64,000 nucleotides of DNA from Brevundimonas sp. (GTDB lineage: Bacteria > Pseudomonadota > Alphaproteobacteria > Caulobacterales > Caulobacteraceae), in assembly GCF_030704825.1 (NCBI RefSeq), contig NZ_JAUYNX010000038.1, positions 1 through 64,000 on the forward strand. Direction: 5' to 3'. The translations under genes were made by a program, and so were the position numbers. Below are positions 51,091 to 59,208 of this stretch, piece after piece (positions within the stretch are counted from its first letter, which is position 1; every line of letters starts with the position of its first letter). The notes under the pieces are model-generated. The model did not search any database. It had not been told where the DNA came from and saw nothing but the letters and a program-made list of their open reading frames with translations.

Positions 51091-52347
51091 TCAAGAGGCA
51101 GCCAGAAACGGGGCAGGATTTCGCGCCTTGAACAGCCGTCCGCGCTCGGCGATCAGGACGAAGACAAGGGCGGTGAGCCCCAGCGCCACGAAGCCCACGG
51201 TCATGGGCGCGGCCGAGCCGTTGAACTGCTGGCCGATCAGGAAGCCCAGCGACGCTCCGAAGGTGGTGGAGATGAACCCCTGTGCCGAAGATGCCGTGCC
51301 GGCGATGTGGCCCATCGGCTCCATGGCCATGGCGCCGAAATTGCCGGCGATGAAGCCGAAGCAGAACATGGTCAGGGCCTGCAGGACGGCGAAGGTCCAG
51401 ATCGTCTCGTGGCCGGTCAGCGCCACCGCGGCATGGACCGCCGACATGACGATGAACCCCAGCAGCGCAGTGTGCGAGATCAGCCGCGAGCCCAGCCGTT
51501 CGACCAGCCGCGCATTCAGCAGCGAGGCTACGGCGATGCCGCCGGCGATCAGTCCGAAGACGATCGTGAACAGCCGCGGCTCATGGAAGACGTCGAAGAA
51601 TATCTGCTGGCTGGAATTGATGAAGCCGAACAGGGCGCCCGAGATGGCGGTGATGGCCAGGGTGTAGCCGATCGACTGGCGGTTGGTCAGCGCCTGGCGG
51701 AAGGCCGAGGCGATGCGGCCGACCTGGATCGGCATCCGGTCCCCGGGGTGCAGGGTCTCGGGCAGGCGGATGGCGGCCCAGATCGCGAAGGCGGCTCCGC
51801 CCAGCGCCAGGACGCCGAACACCCAGGGCCAGGGCGCGACGGTCAGAATGGCCTGGCCCAGCGACGGGGCCAGGATCGGCACGCCGAGGAAGACGAGGAA
51901 GCTCAGCGACATGACCCGGGCCATGGTCCGGCCCGCATAGCGGTCGCGCACGATCGAAACGGCCAGCACCCGCAGGGCGGCGGCGCCGACGCCGGTTCCG
52001 ACCCGGGCGGCGATCAGCAACTCGAACGTCGGCGAGAAGGCGGCCAGCACGCTGAACACGACATAGAGGCCGAGGCCGAGCATCAGGATCGGCTTGCGTC
52101 CGAACCGGTCGGCCAGCGGTCCGTAGATGATCTGGGTCACGCCAAAACCCAGCAGATAGGCCGTGACGACCCACTGGCGGCTATTCTCGGACGCTACGTC
52201 CAGCGCCTCGCCGATGGCGGGCAGGGCGGGCAGCATCGAGTCGATGGCCAATGCGTTCAACGCCATCATCATGGCGATCAGGGCGACGAATTCGGCAAAC
52301 CCGGGCCCCTTCACGGCGGCGGCAGGCGCAAGGGTCGGGGCGGTCAT
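51091..52347 (-). CDS. MFS drug-efflux transporter, Bcr/CflA family
   Basis: This 418-residue, 12-helix drug/H+ antiporter is of the DHA1 (Bcr/CflA) group. The N-terminal half has DSMLPALPAIGEAL in TM1, LGFGVTQIIYGPLADRFGRKPILMLGL (the MFS loop motif after TM2) and ARVGTGVGAAALRVLAVSIVRDRY. The second half is less conserved. Substrates are usually chloramphenicol- or bicyclomycin-like compounds, or dipeptides. It stands upstream of the ars locus but in the same minus orientation as arsH; it may be independent. Confidence 0.9.
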   Translation of the reverse strand: MTAPTLAPAAAVKGPGFAEFVALIAMMMALNALAIDSMLPALPAIGEALDVASENSRQWVVTAYLLGFGVTQIIYGPLADRFGRKPILMLGLGLYVVFSVLAAFSPTFELLIAARVGTGVGAAALRVLAVSIVRDRYAGRTMARVMSLSFLVFLGVPILAPSLGQAILTVAPWPWVFGVLALGGAAFAIWAAIRLPETLHPGDRMPIQVGRIASAFRQALTNRQSIGYTLAITAISGALFGFINSSQQIFFDVFHEPRLFTIVFGLIAGGIAVASLLNARLVERLGSRLISHTALLGFIVMSAVHAAVALTGHETIWTFAVLQALTMFCFGFIAGNFGAMAMEPMGHIAGTASSAQGFISTTFGASLGFLIGQQFNGSAAPMTVGFVALGLTALVFVLIAERGRLFKARNPAPFLAAS

Positions 52348-52427
52348 CGGGGGCAGATGCGGATCGCAGGCGCCCGGCGCAACAGGGGCCGCGCGAAATC
52401 ACCGGGATGAAGCACGAAATCAGGGCT

Positions 52428-53102
52428 TCAGCCGGCGGCGCGCCGCTCGCTGTAGCGGTCGACCAGATAGTCTGAGCGGTCACGGGTCAGCAGGGTGAAT
52501 TTCACCAACTCCTCCATGACGTCGACGACGCGATCGTAATAGGCCGAGGGTTTCATGCGGCCCGCCTCGTCGAACTCCCGCCAGGCCCTGGCGATCGAGG
52601 ACTGGTTGGGGATGGTGATCATCCGCATCCACCGTCCGAGCAGGCGCAGGCCGTTGACGGCGTTGAAGGACTGGGACCCGCCGGATACCTGCATGACGGC
52701 CAGGGTGCGCCCCTGGGTCGGTCGGACGCCGCCGCTGTTGAGCGGCAGCCAGTCGATCTGGCTCTTCATCACGCCGGTCACTGCGCCGTGGCGTTCCGGG
52801 CTGCACCAGACCTGACCCTCGGACCACAGCGACAGTGCGCGGAGCTCCCGCACCTTCGGGTGATCGGCGTCGGTCGAGTCGGGCAGAGGCAGGCCGCGCG
52901 GGTCGAAGATGCGGATCTCGCAGCCGAGCCGCTCCAGAATGCGGGCGGCCTCTTCGGTCGCGAACCGGCTGTACGACCGTTCCCGCAACGAGCCGTACAG
53001 CAGCAGGATTCGTGGCGGATGGTCCGACCGGCGCCCGGGCTCCAGCCGCGATGAATCAGGAGCGTCGAGGAAGCGGGTGTCGGGCGTGGGTTGATCGAGC
53101 AT
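52428..53102 (-). CDS. arsH: arsenical resistance protein ArsH (FMN reductase)
   Basis: ArsH is a flavodoxin-like NADPH-FMN reductase that oxidises trivalent organoarsenicals such as methylarsenite. The 224-residue protein shows the FMN-binding strand [16 protein letters not shown], the [22 protein letters not shown] segment and [17 protein letters not shown], all typical of ArsH. It is divergent from arsR, with a 22-bp spacer. The operator-like dyad in the spacer probably controls both directions. Confidence 0.93.
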   Translation of the reverse strand: MLDQPTPDTRFLDAPDSSRLEPGRRSDHPPRILLLYGSLRERSYSRFATEEAARILERLGCEIRIFDPRGLPLPDSTDADHPKVRELRALSLWSEGQVWCSPERHGAVTGVMKSQIDWLPLNSGGVRPTQGRTLAVMQVSGGSQSFNAVNGLRLLGRWMRMITIPNQSSIARAWREFDEAGRMKPSAYYDRVVDVMEELVKFTLLTRDRSDYLVDRYSERRAAG

Positions 53103-53104
53103 TC

Positions 53105-53124
53105 ATTTCTGATATTCTGGAAAT
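53105..53124. promoter_or_regulatory. Candidate ArsR operator between arsH and arsR
   Basis: ATTTC at 53105-53109 and GAAAT at 53120-53124 form an inverted repeat in the AT-rich 22-bp gap between the divergent arsH and arsR starts. The site is so tight that both promoters must overlap it. Assignment to ArsR rests on position. Confidence 0.4.
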
Positions 53125-53475
53125 ATGGAAATGACAACCGCGGTCGAAAGCCTGTCCGCCCTCGCCCATGAGGGACGTCTGAAAATCTTTCGCCTGCTGG
53201 TGTCGGCCGGGCCGACGGGCGTGGCGGCCGGAGAGATTGCGCGAAGCCTCGGCACCCCGCCCAACACCCTGTCGGCCAATCTCGCCCTGCTGGCTCAGGC
53301 CGGTCTGGCGCAGTCGCGTCGCGACGGCCGGTCCATCATCTATTCGGCGCGGTTCGACCGGATGGGCGAACTGATGGCCTGGCTGGCCGCGGACTGCTGC
53401 GGCGGCGCGGCGGAGGTCTGCGCCCCGGTCGCCGCGGCGGCCCGGCGCGCGGCCTGTGCGCCCGCGAAGGTCTGA
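53125..53475 (+). CDS. arsR: ArsR-family arsenic-responsive repressor
   Basis: ArsR represses the ars operon and releases DNA on binding As(III). The 116-residue protein has a winged HTH (AGEIARSLGTPPNTLSANLALLAQAGL, then the wing RRDGRSIIYSA). Three Cys residues near the C-terminus (DCC and VCAP) may form the arsenite site, as in C-terminal-site ArsR proteins. No CVCxC site is in the HTH. An ATG at 53125 or 53131 may be used. Confidence 0.92.
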   Translation: MEMTTAVESLSALAHEGRLKIFRLLVSAGPTGVAAGEIARSLGTPPNTLSANLALLAQAGLAQSRRDGRSIIYSARFDRMGELMAWLAADCCGGAAEVCAPVAAAARRAACAPAKV

Positions 53476-53478
53476 CCC

Positions 53479-54534
53479 ATGTCTGTATTTGAACGCTGGC
53501 TCAGCCTCTGGGTCTTCCTGTGCATCGTCGTCGGGATCGGGCTCGGCTGGCTGGCGCCGGACGCCTTCGCACAGATCGCCCGGATCGAGGTGGCGCGCGT
53601 CAATCTGCCGGTCGCCGGCCTGATCTGGCTGATGATCACCCCCATGCTGTTGAGGGTCGATTTCACCGCCCTGGGACAGGTCGGGCGCCACTGGCGCGGC
53701 ATCGGCGTGACCCTGTTCGTCAACTGGGCGGTCAAGCCGTTCTCGATGGCGCTGCTGGCGTGGCTGTTCGTCGCGGTTCTGTTCCGGCCATGGCTGCCGG
53801 CCGACCAGATCGACGGTTACGTCGCCGGCCTGATCATCCTGGCGGCGGCGCCGTGCACGGCCATGGTCTTCGTCTGGAGCCGCCTGACCGGCGGAGAGCC
53901 GAATTTCACCCTCAGCCAGGTGGCGCTGAACGACGCCGTCATGATCGTCGCCTTCGCCCCGATCGTCGGCCTGCTGCTGGGGCTGGCGGCGATCACCGTG
54001 CCGTGGGCGACGCTTCTGATCTCGGTCGGCCTCTACATCATCCTGCCCGTCATTGCGGCCCAGATCGTGCGCCGGATGGTGTTGGCGCGGCGCGGCGAGG
54101 CGGGACTTGAGCGGCTCCTGAACCGGCTCGGCCCGGCTTCGATCACCGCCCTGCTGGCGACTCTCGTCCTGCTGTTCGGTTTCCAGGGCGAGCAAATCCT
54201 GGCCCAGCCGCTGGTCATCGGCATCCTCGCCGTCCCGATCCTGATCCAGGTCTATTTCAACTCGGCCCTCGCCTATGGGCTCAACCGGGCCGCGGGCGAG
54301 GCGCATTGCGTCGCCGGACCGTCGGCCCTGATCGGGGCGTCCAACTTCTTCGAACTGGCCGTGGCCGCGGCGATCAGCCTGTTCGGGCTGAACTCCGGCG
54401 CAGCGCTGGCGACCGTGGTCGGCGTGCTGATCGAGGTTCCCGTGATGCTGTCGGTGGTCTGGATCGTCAACCGGTCGAAGGGCTGGTACGAGGCCGGGCC
54501 CGCCGTCCGCCGCAACGCCGAACAGGAGCGCTGA
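53479..54534 (+). CDS. acr3: Acr3-type arsenite efflux permease
   Basis: Acr3 exports arsenite across the inner membrane. The 351-residue protein has ten transmembrane segments, the essential Cys in AAAPCTAMVFVWS, and the conserved Glu in SNFFELAVAAAISLFG. LSLWVFLCIVVGIGLGW is a typical TM1. It follows arsR by three bases and precedes arsC by one base, so it is part of a tight arsR-acr3-arsC operon. Confidence 0.95.
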   Translation: MSVFERWLSLWVFLCIVVGIGLGWLAPDAFAQIARIEVARVNLPVAGLIWLMITPMLLRVDFTALGQVGRHWRGIGVTLFVNWAVKPFSMALLAWLFVAVLFRPWLPADQIDGYVAGLIILAAAPCTAMVFVWSRLTGGEPNFTLSQVALNDAVMIVAFAPIVGLLLGLAAITVPWATLLISVGLYIILPVIAAQIVRRMVLARRGEAGLERLLNRLGPASITALLATLVLLFGFQGEQILAQPLVIGILAVPILIQVYFNSALAYGLNRAAGEAHCVAGPSALIGASNFFELAVAAAISLFGLNSGAALATVVGVLIEVPVMLSVVWIVNRSKGWYEAGPAVRRNAEQER

Positions 54535-54535
54535 C

Positions 54536-54949
54536 ATGTCCGACGCCTTCCCCGTCACCGTCTTTCACAACCCCGCCTGCGGCACCTCGCGCAACGTCCT
54601 GGCCATGGTCGAGGCCGCCGGCTACCGGCCCGAGGTGGTCGACTATCTGCAGGCCGGCTGGACGGCGGACCAGCTGCGCGACCTGTTCGCCGAGGCCGGG
54701 CTGACGCCGCGCGAGGCGCTGCGCGGGAAGGAGGCGGCCGGGATCGATCCGGGGCTGCTGGACGCCTCGACGCCGGACGACGCGATCCTGGCCGCGATGC
54801 TGGCGCATCCGGTCCTGGTCAACCGCCCCCTCGTCCGCACGCCGCGTGGCGCCGCGATGTGCCGGCCGTCCGAAAAGGTCTTCGATCTGCTGGATCGTCG
54901 GCCCGACCGCTTCGTCAAGGAAGACGGGGAAGTGGTCGACCTTCGATAA
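54536..54949 (+). CDS. arsC: arsenate reductase, glutaredoxin-coupled
   Basis: This enzyme reduces arsenate to arsenite for export by Acr3. The 137-residue chain has the catalytic HNPACGTSRN motif (Cys about residue 15), the helical bundle GLTPREALRGKEAAGID, and the arginine cluster PVLVNRPLVRTPRGAAMCRP, as in the R773-type ArsC. It is the last gene of the operon. A probable secreted protein gene follows after 62 bp. Confidence 0.95.
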   Translation: MSDAFPVTVFHNPACGTSRNVLAMVEAAGYRPEVVDYLQAGWTADQLRDLFAEAGLTPREALRGKEAAGIDPGLLDASTPDDAILAAMLAHPVLVNRPLVRTPRGAAMCRPSEKVFDLLDRRPDRFVKEDGEVVDLR

Positions 54950-55011
54950 GCCGGCGCTGGCGCCCCGCCTGGCGCCCCGGCATACTTCCCTTGATCAGGG
55001 GAGGATTTTCG

Positions 55012-55560
55012 ATGCGTCTTTCGATACTCGCGGCCGCGCTGGTCCTCGGTTGCGCCGCTCCGGCCGCCGCCCAGGCGCCGGCCCCGACAGTTCCCTCCAC
55101 CGCCGCCCCGGCCGACGTCGCCACGCCCGAGGCCATCGTCGCGGCCCTCTATGGCGTCATCTCGGGCGACGCCGGAGTCCCCCGTGACTGGGCTCGCTTC
55201 CGGTCCCTGTTCCACCCGACCGCGCGCCTGGCGCCCTCGGGCGTGAATCGCGAGGGTCAGGGTGTCGTCCGCTCGGTCACGCCCGACGAATACATCACCC
55301 GCAGCGAACCCCTGTTGCTGGCCGAGGGTTTTCATGAACGCGAGATCGCCCGCCGCGCGGAACGGTTCGGCCGCATCGCCCACGTCTGGTCCAGCTATGA
55401 AAGCCTGCACCGTCTGTCGGACCCGCGGCCCTTCGCGCGCGGCATAAACAGCATCCAGCTGTTCGACGACGGATCGCGCTGGTGGATTCTCAGCGTCTAC
55501 TGGCAGGCCGAGACACCCGCGGCGCCCATTCCGGCGGAATATCTGCCGCCCGCGGACTGA
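55012..55560 (+). CDS. exported NTF2-like (SnoaL-type) protein
   Basis: This 182-residue protein has a signal peptide (MRLSILAAALVLGCAAPAAAQ). The mature part is an NTF2-like fold, with WARFRSLFHPTARLAP, a central variable region, and RIAHVWSSYES and SIQLFDDGSRWWILSVYWQ strands typical of SnoaL-like proteins. GGGGAGG lies eight bases before the ATG. The fold binds small molecules or has enzymatic members, so the function cannot be named. Confidence 0.8.
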   Translation: MRLSILAAALVLGCAAPAAAQAPAPTVPSTAAPADVATPEAIVAALYGVISGDAGVPRDWARFRSLFHPTARLAPSGVNREGQGVVRSVTPDEYITRSEPLLLAEGFHEREIARRAERFGRIAHVWSSYESLHRLSDPRPFARGINSIQLFDDGSRWWILSVYWQAETPAAPIPAEYLPPAD

Positions 55561-55576
55561 CGCGGCCGGGATTGTA

Positions 55577-55661
55577 TGGTGCGGGCGGCCGGGGTCGAAC
55601 CGGCACTCCTTTCGGAACCGGATTTTGAGTCCGGCGCGTCTACCAATTCCACCACGCCCGC
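55577..55661 (-). tRNA. tRNA-Leu (CAA)
   Basis: An 85-nt cloverleaf on the minus strand includes an encoded CCA. The acceptor is GCGGGCG with CGCCCGC. The anticodon stem CCGGA/TCCGG closes CTCAAAA, giving CAA. A variable arm of class II length is present. The promoter should lie within the 174-bp gap to the next gene. Confidence 0.96.
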
Positions 55662-55835
55662 ACAGGCCGCCCGGTCTTCTCGGCAGGCGGGCTTGGTAGC
55701 GTGGGCCGTCCGCCCGGGTCAATCCGCCAAAGGACGTGGCCCGGAACGGGCCGTGCAGCTGTCGAAAGCTTAATCCGTCCCGCGCATCCGAAGAGGCGGT
55801 TCGCCGCCTCTGCTTCCCGAAACCCGGAGGTCGAG

Positions 55836-56153
55836 ATGAAGCGTGTGATGCTGGCGGTTGTTTCGGCCGTCCTGCTGTCCTGCCAGGGACCGGCGGCCGT
55901 GATGGCGCAGGAGACGGCGAACCCGCACGCGGCGAGCACCGAGGCTCATCGCTTTATCGCCCTGGCCGACCCGGAAGCCTTCCGGCGGGCGATCAGCGCC
56001 GATCTGGTAGCCCTGCCGGATGACAAACCCCTGCAGGTGTGGACCGAGCCGCGCGGCCGCGACGAGGTCGTCGCGGAAGGGCCGCCGCCGACCATGGCGC
56101 AGATGTCAGTTGAGGAGGCGCTGGAGGTCGCGTTGCGACTGGCGGGCGCCTAG
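55836..56153 (+). CDS. small exported protein, unknown
   Basis: This 105-residue protein has a signal peptide (MKRVMLAVVSAVLLSCQGPAAVMAQ). The mature chain is short and polar, with a helical end (MSVEEALEVALRLAGA). CGGAGG lies five bases before the ATG. No family is recognised. Its stop overlaps the stop of the convergent FAH-family gene by four bases. Confidence 0.65.
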   Translation: MKRVMLAVVSAVLLSCQGPAAVMAQETANPHAASTEAHRFIALADPEAFRRAISADLVALPDDKPLQVWTEPRGRDEVVAEGPPPTMAQMSVEEALEVALRLAGA

Positions 56154-57157
56154 ACCGCCTCCACCGTTTGCTCGATGGCCCCGAAGATGGAGTGGTGGTG
56201 GTCATCCAGCATCTCAATGCGGACGGTGTCGCCGGCCCTGAGGAAGGGCGTCTCGGGTTTGCCGCGTAGCAGGGTCTCGACCGTGCGCACCTCGGCGATG
56301 CAGGAATAGCCGAGTCCGCCCTCGCTGACCGGCTTGCCCGGTCCGCCGCCGGCGTCGCGGTTGGAGACGGTGCCCGAGCCGATGATGGTCCCGGCGCACA
56401 GGGCGCGGGTCTTCGCCAGGTGAGCGATCAGGGTTCCGAAATCGAAGGTCATGTCGATGCCCGCGTCGGCCTTGCCGAAATCGGCGCCGTTCAGCTGGAC
56501 GTTCAATTCGCCCTTCAGCTTGCCGTCGGCCCAGCGGTCGCCCAGCGCGCGCGGGGTGACGAAGACCGGCGACAGGGCCGAGGCGGGCTTGGACTGGACG
56601 AAGCCGAAGCCCTTGGCCAATTCGGCCGGGATCAGATTGCGCAGGGACACGTCGTTGACGAGACCGACGAGGCGGATATGGCCCAGCGCCTCTTCGCGGG
56701 TCACGCCCTGGGGCACGTCGCCCGTGACCACCACCACCTCGGCCTCGAGGTCGCAGCCCCAGCTTTCGTCGGCCAGCGGGATCGGATCGCGCGGGGCCAG
56801 GAAGCCGTCGGACCCGCCCTGGTACATCAGGGGGTCGGTCCAGAAACTGTCGGGCATTTCGGCGCCCCGCGCCTGCCGCACGAGGGCGACGTGGTTCACA
56901 TAGGCCGAGCCGTCGGCCCACTGGTAGGCGCGGGGCAGGGGCGAGGCGGCCTCGCGCTCGTGGAAGCGGCCGCGCGGCACGCCGCCGTGTTCGAGGCTTT
57001 CGGCCAGGGCGCGCAGGTCGGGTTCCAGCCGGTCCCAGTCGTCAAGCGCCGCCTGCAGCGTCGGGGCGATCAGGAAGGCGTCGGTGAACCAGGCGAGGTC
57101 GCTGGAGACGAGGACGAGGCGACCGTCACGGCCGTGCTTGAGCGAAGCGAGTTTCAT
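56150..57157 (-). CDS. fumarylacetoacetate hydrolase family protein
   Basis: This 335-residue enzyme of the FAH family cleaves C-C bonds in acylpyruvate-like diketones. The conserved features are YVNHVALVRQARGAE, the metal-site region GCDLEAEVVVVTGDVP, NDVSLRNLIPAELAKGFGFVQSKP and GTLIAHLAKTRALCAGTIIGSGTV. The likely substrate is fumarylacetoacetate or maleylacetoacetate in tyrosine breakdown, in keeping with HPPD about 9 kb away. FAH-family members are diverse, so the exact substrate is unsure. Confidence 0.85.
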   Translation of the reverse strand: MKLASLKHGRDGRLVLVSSDLAWFTDAFLIAPTLQAALDDWDRLEPDLRALAESLEHGGVPRGRFHEREAASPLPRAYQWADGSAYVNHVALVRQARGAEMPDSFWTDPLMYQGGSDGFLAPRDPIPLADESWGCDLEAEVVVVTGDVPQGVTREEALGHIRLVGLVNDVSLRNLIPAELAKGFGFVQSKPASALSPVFVTPRALGDRWADGKLKGELNVQLNGADFGKADAGIDMTFDFGTLIAHLAKTRALCAGTIIGSGTVSNRDAGGGPGKPVSEGGLGYSCIAEVRTVETLLRGKPETPFLRAGDTVRIEMLDDHHHSIFGAIEQTVEAV

Positions 57158-57172
57158 GGCTCAAGGCTTAGG

Positions 57173-57196
57173 CGGTTTCGCCGGGGGGCGAAACCG
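57173..57196 (-). terminator. Perfect hairpin downstream of the His-rich membrane protein gene
   Basis: Ten-base-pair arms (CGGTTTCGCC/GGCGAAACCG) close a GGGG loop in the gap between the gene at 57202 and the FAH-family start. No T-run follows on the minus strand, so terminator function is uncertain. Confidence 0.4.
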
Positions 57197-57201
57197 GGTT
57201 T

Positions 57202-57957
57202 TCAGTGTTTGGCGCGGGTTCCGCTGATGCGCCCGGCGGGCGCACGGCCCGACCCCGGGTTGGACAGTTCGGCGTGGGCGGCCCGCAGTTCCGCGACCCG
57301 GTGGGCCTCATCGCGCCAGTGCTGGTTGAAGGCCGCGACGGCCAGACGCAGGGCGTCGGTCTGCTCGCGCTGGGTCAGGTCGCGCTTCTCGTGCCGGGCG
57401 TCATGGGTCGGCGGGTGATGCTCGGCGGGCGCATGGGCCGGGGCGGCGGAATGGACGTTGACGATGGTGACCGCGGGGGTCGCCAGGACATCGTGGGTGG
57501 CATGGGCGTCGTGGGCGGGAGCGTGGGCGCCGTGCCCGGCTCCATGGCCCCCGCCATGGCCGTTGCCATGTCCGTGGCCGTGCGCCTCGGCCGGACCCTT
57601 GCCGTCGACGGCGTCCCTGAGCTTGCCGATCCGCCCCGACAGGCCCCTGGCCAGGCCGAGCGTCTTGCCCAGGCGGCTGTCGACGACCTTGAGCAGATGT
57701 TCGGCGCGGCCCTTCAGGGCGTTGTCGTCCGCGGTCATGGCCAATCGGGCGGCGTCGCTGACGGCCGTCCAGATCGCGTGCGCGGCATCGTCGCGGTGCG
57801 TGCTGGAACGGGCCCCCAGATACCAGCCCAGCAGCAGGGCGGCGGCCAGCCCCAGCAGGATGGCTCCCCAGATGAAGGGATCGGCGCCGATGAACAGCGG
57901 CGCGTCCAGCGGGGCGTTGGCCGGGTCGGCGTTGGCGAAGTCGGCGCCGTAGGACAT
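57202..57957 (-). CDS. membrane-anchored protein with His/Gly/Ala-rich region, unknown
   Basis: This 251-residue protein has one N-terminal transmembrane helix (PFIWGAILLGLAAALLLGWYLGARS), then a helical cytosolic segment and a low-complexity region at about residues 125-205 packed with His, Gly and Ala (HGHGHGNGHGGGHGAGHG). The end is helical again (LRLAVAAFNQHWRDEAHRVAELR). The His region could bind metal ions. GGGGGAG precedes the ATG. No family is recognised. Confidence 0.65.
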   Translation of the reverse strand: MSYGADFANADPANAPLDAPLFIGADPFIWGAILLGLAAALLLGWYLGARSSTHRDDAAHAIWTAVSDAARLAMTADDNALKGRAEHLLKVVDSRLGKTLGLARGLSGRIGKLRDAVDGKGPAEAHGHGHGNGHGGGHGAGHGAHAPAHDAHATHDVLATPAVTIVNVHSAAPAHAPAEHHPPTHDARHEKRDLTQREQTDALRLAVAAFNQHWRDEAHRVAELRAAHAELSNPGSGRAPAGRISGTRAKH

Positions 57958-58073
57958 GCTGCTCCCCCTCTTGCCGGACCGCGACGGTCGTCCGGCGCGC
58001 ATCTTGCCCCGACGGCTCCGCTTGGCAACGGGAAAGGTTAACGGCGCGGCGGTTTCCCGTCGGAGGCGAGCGA

Positions 58074-58340
58074 TCAGCGCGGCGGCGTGATCAGCGCCCG
58101 GGCCTCGGCCCCTGTACGGGCGCCGGCGTCTCGCACCTCGACCTCGACGGCCACGGCGCCCTCGGGTTCGTGGGCCCAGAGGTAGCGGCGCTCGACCTCG
58201 ACCTCGCGGCCCGAGGGGGCGATGCCAATGAAGCTGTCGCCCCAGGGCGTGATCTTGATCAGCTCGGGCCAGATCAGGCTGCAGGCCTGATCCAGCTCCT
58301 CGATCGCCATGGCCGACAGTTCGTCGTCGCCTACAGCCAT
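58074..58340 (-). CDS. small protein of unknown function
   Basis: This 88-residue cytosolic-looking protein has alternating helix (MAIEELDQACSLIWPELI) and beta segments (REVEVERRYLWAHE, AVAVEVEVRDAG). It overlaps the preceding methyltransferase gene's stop by ten bases, so it is probably translationally coupled. I recognise no family. Confidence 0.6.
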   Translation of the reverse strand: MAVGDDELSAMAIEELDQACSLIWPELIKITPWGDSFIGIAPSGREVEVERRYLWAHEPEGAVAVEVEVRDAGARTGAEARALITPPR

Positions 58341-58837
58341 CGGCGGACCTCCCGGCGATAGACGTCATAGGCCGGACCGAATTTGGCGGCGAGGTAGCGT
58401 TCCTCGCGCTGGATGACGAACCGGTCGACCACGAACAGGCAGGGGATCAGCAGGAGCAGGGCGGTCAAGCTGTTCATGGCGATGGCCAGACCCGCATAGG
58501 TGACCGCGAAGCCGACGTAGATCGGATTGCGGCTGAGGCGATACGGGCCGTCGTTGATCAGGACGGTCGAAGGCTTCCACGGCTCGACCGCCGTTCCCCG
58601 GCGGCGGAACAGGCCCGCCGCCATGCCGTCCAGCAGCAGGCCGCCGACGATCAGGCCCAGGGCGACGGCGCGCCGGACCGACAGGTCAAGGCCGAACTCA
58701 ACCGCCAGCCAGCCGAAGCCGGCCTCGACGATCCCGGGTCGCGCCCCGAGCTCGGCCAAGCCCCAGCCGGCCAGCAGGAAACCGAGATAGATCAGCGGCG
58801 GCGGGGCGATCACGCCGGGAATGTCGGGCTTGGCCAT
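58331..58837 (-). CDS. isoprenylcysteine carboxyl methyltransferase-like membrane protein
   Basis: This 168-residue, four-to-five-helix protein has the C-terminal ICMT/PEMT motif DGPYRLSRNPIYVGF and EERYLAAKFGPAYDVYRREVRRW, which binds S-adenosylmethionine. In bacteria this family methylates lipids or other membrane substrates rather than prenyl-cysteines. It is translationally coupled to the upstream cupin gene and to the 88-residue gene downstream. Confidence 0.85.
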   Translation of the reverse strand: MAKPDIPGVIAPPPLIYLGFLLAGWGLAELGARPGIVEAGFGWLAVEFGLDLSVRRAVALGLIVGGLLLDGMAAGLFRRRGTAVEPWKPSTVLINDGPYRLSRNPIYVGFAVTYAGLAIAMNSLTALLLLIPCLFVVDRFVIQREERYLAAKFGPAYDVYRREVRRWL

Positions 58838-59208
58838 CAGATCGTCTGTCCCCGCGGAGCTGTGAAGACCGAGACATGGGCGTCGCCCGTATTGATCACG
58901 TCGGACGGCTCGAAGATCAGCACCTCGGCTTCCTCGTCGGCGCCGGTGCGGTGCTCGACGCCCCGCGGCACGACGATCAACTGGCCGGGGCCGAGTGTCT
59001 CGACCCGGTCGCGGAACTCGACCCGGAACCGGCCCTTCCAGACCAGGAACATCTCCTCGGCGTCGGCGTGGCTGTGCCAGGGGAAGACACCCTGAACCTT
59101 GACCAGCCGCACGTCCTGCCCGTTCAGCTGCGCCGCGACGCGCGGCCGCCAGTGGTCGGAGAAGGCCGCGAATTTGTCGGCCAGGTCGAGGACGGCGCCC
59201 CGGGTCAC
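58837..59208 (-). CDS. cupin-domain protein
   Basis: This 123-residue single-domain cupin has the metal-site motifs PWHSHADAEEMFLVWKG (motif 1, G-x5-H-x-H-x(3,4)-E variant) and GQLIVVPRGVEHRTGA (motif 2). It could be an enzyme or a small-molecule-binding protein. Its start overlaps the asparaginase gene by four bases and its stop overlaps the methyltransferase gene (TGATG). Confidence 0.88.
   Translation of the reverse strand: MTRGAVLDLADKFAAFSDHWRPRVAAQLNGQDVRLVKVQGVFPWHSHADAEEMFLVWKGRFRVEFRDRVETLGPGQLIVVPRGVEHRTGADEEAEVLIFEPSDVINTGDAHVSVFTAPRGQTI

Noticed and set aside
53762..53776. LexA box like GTTC-N-GTTC inside acr3
   Set aside because: The spacer is six rather than seven bases and the site lies deep in a coding region.
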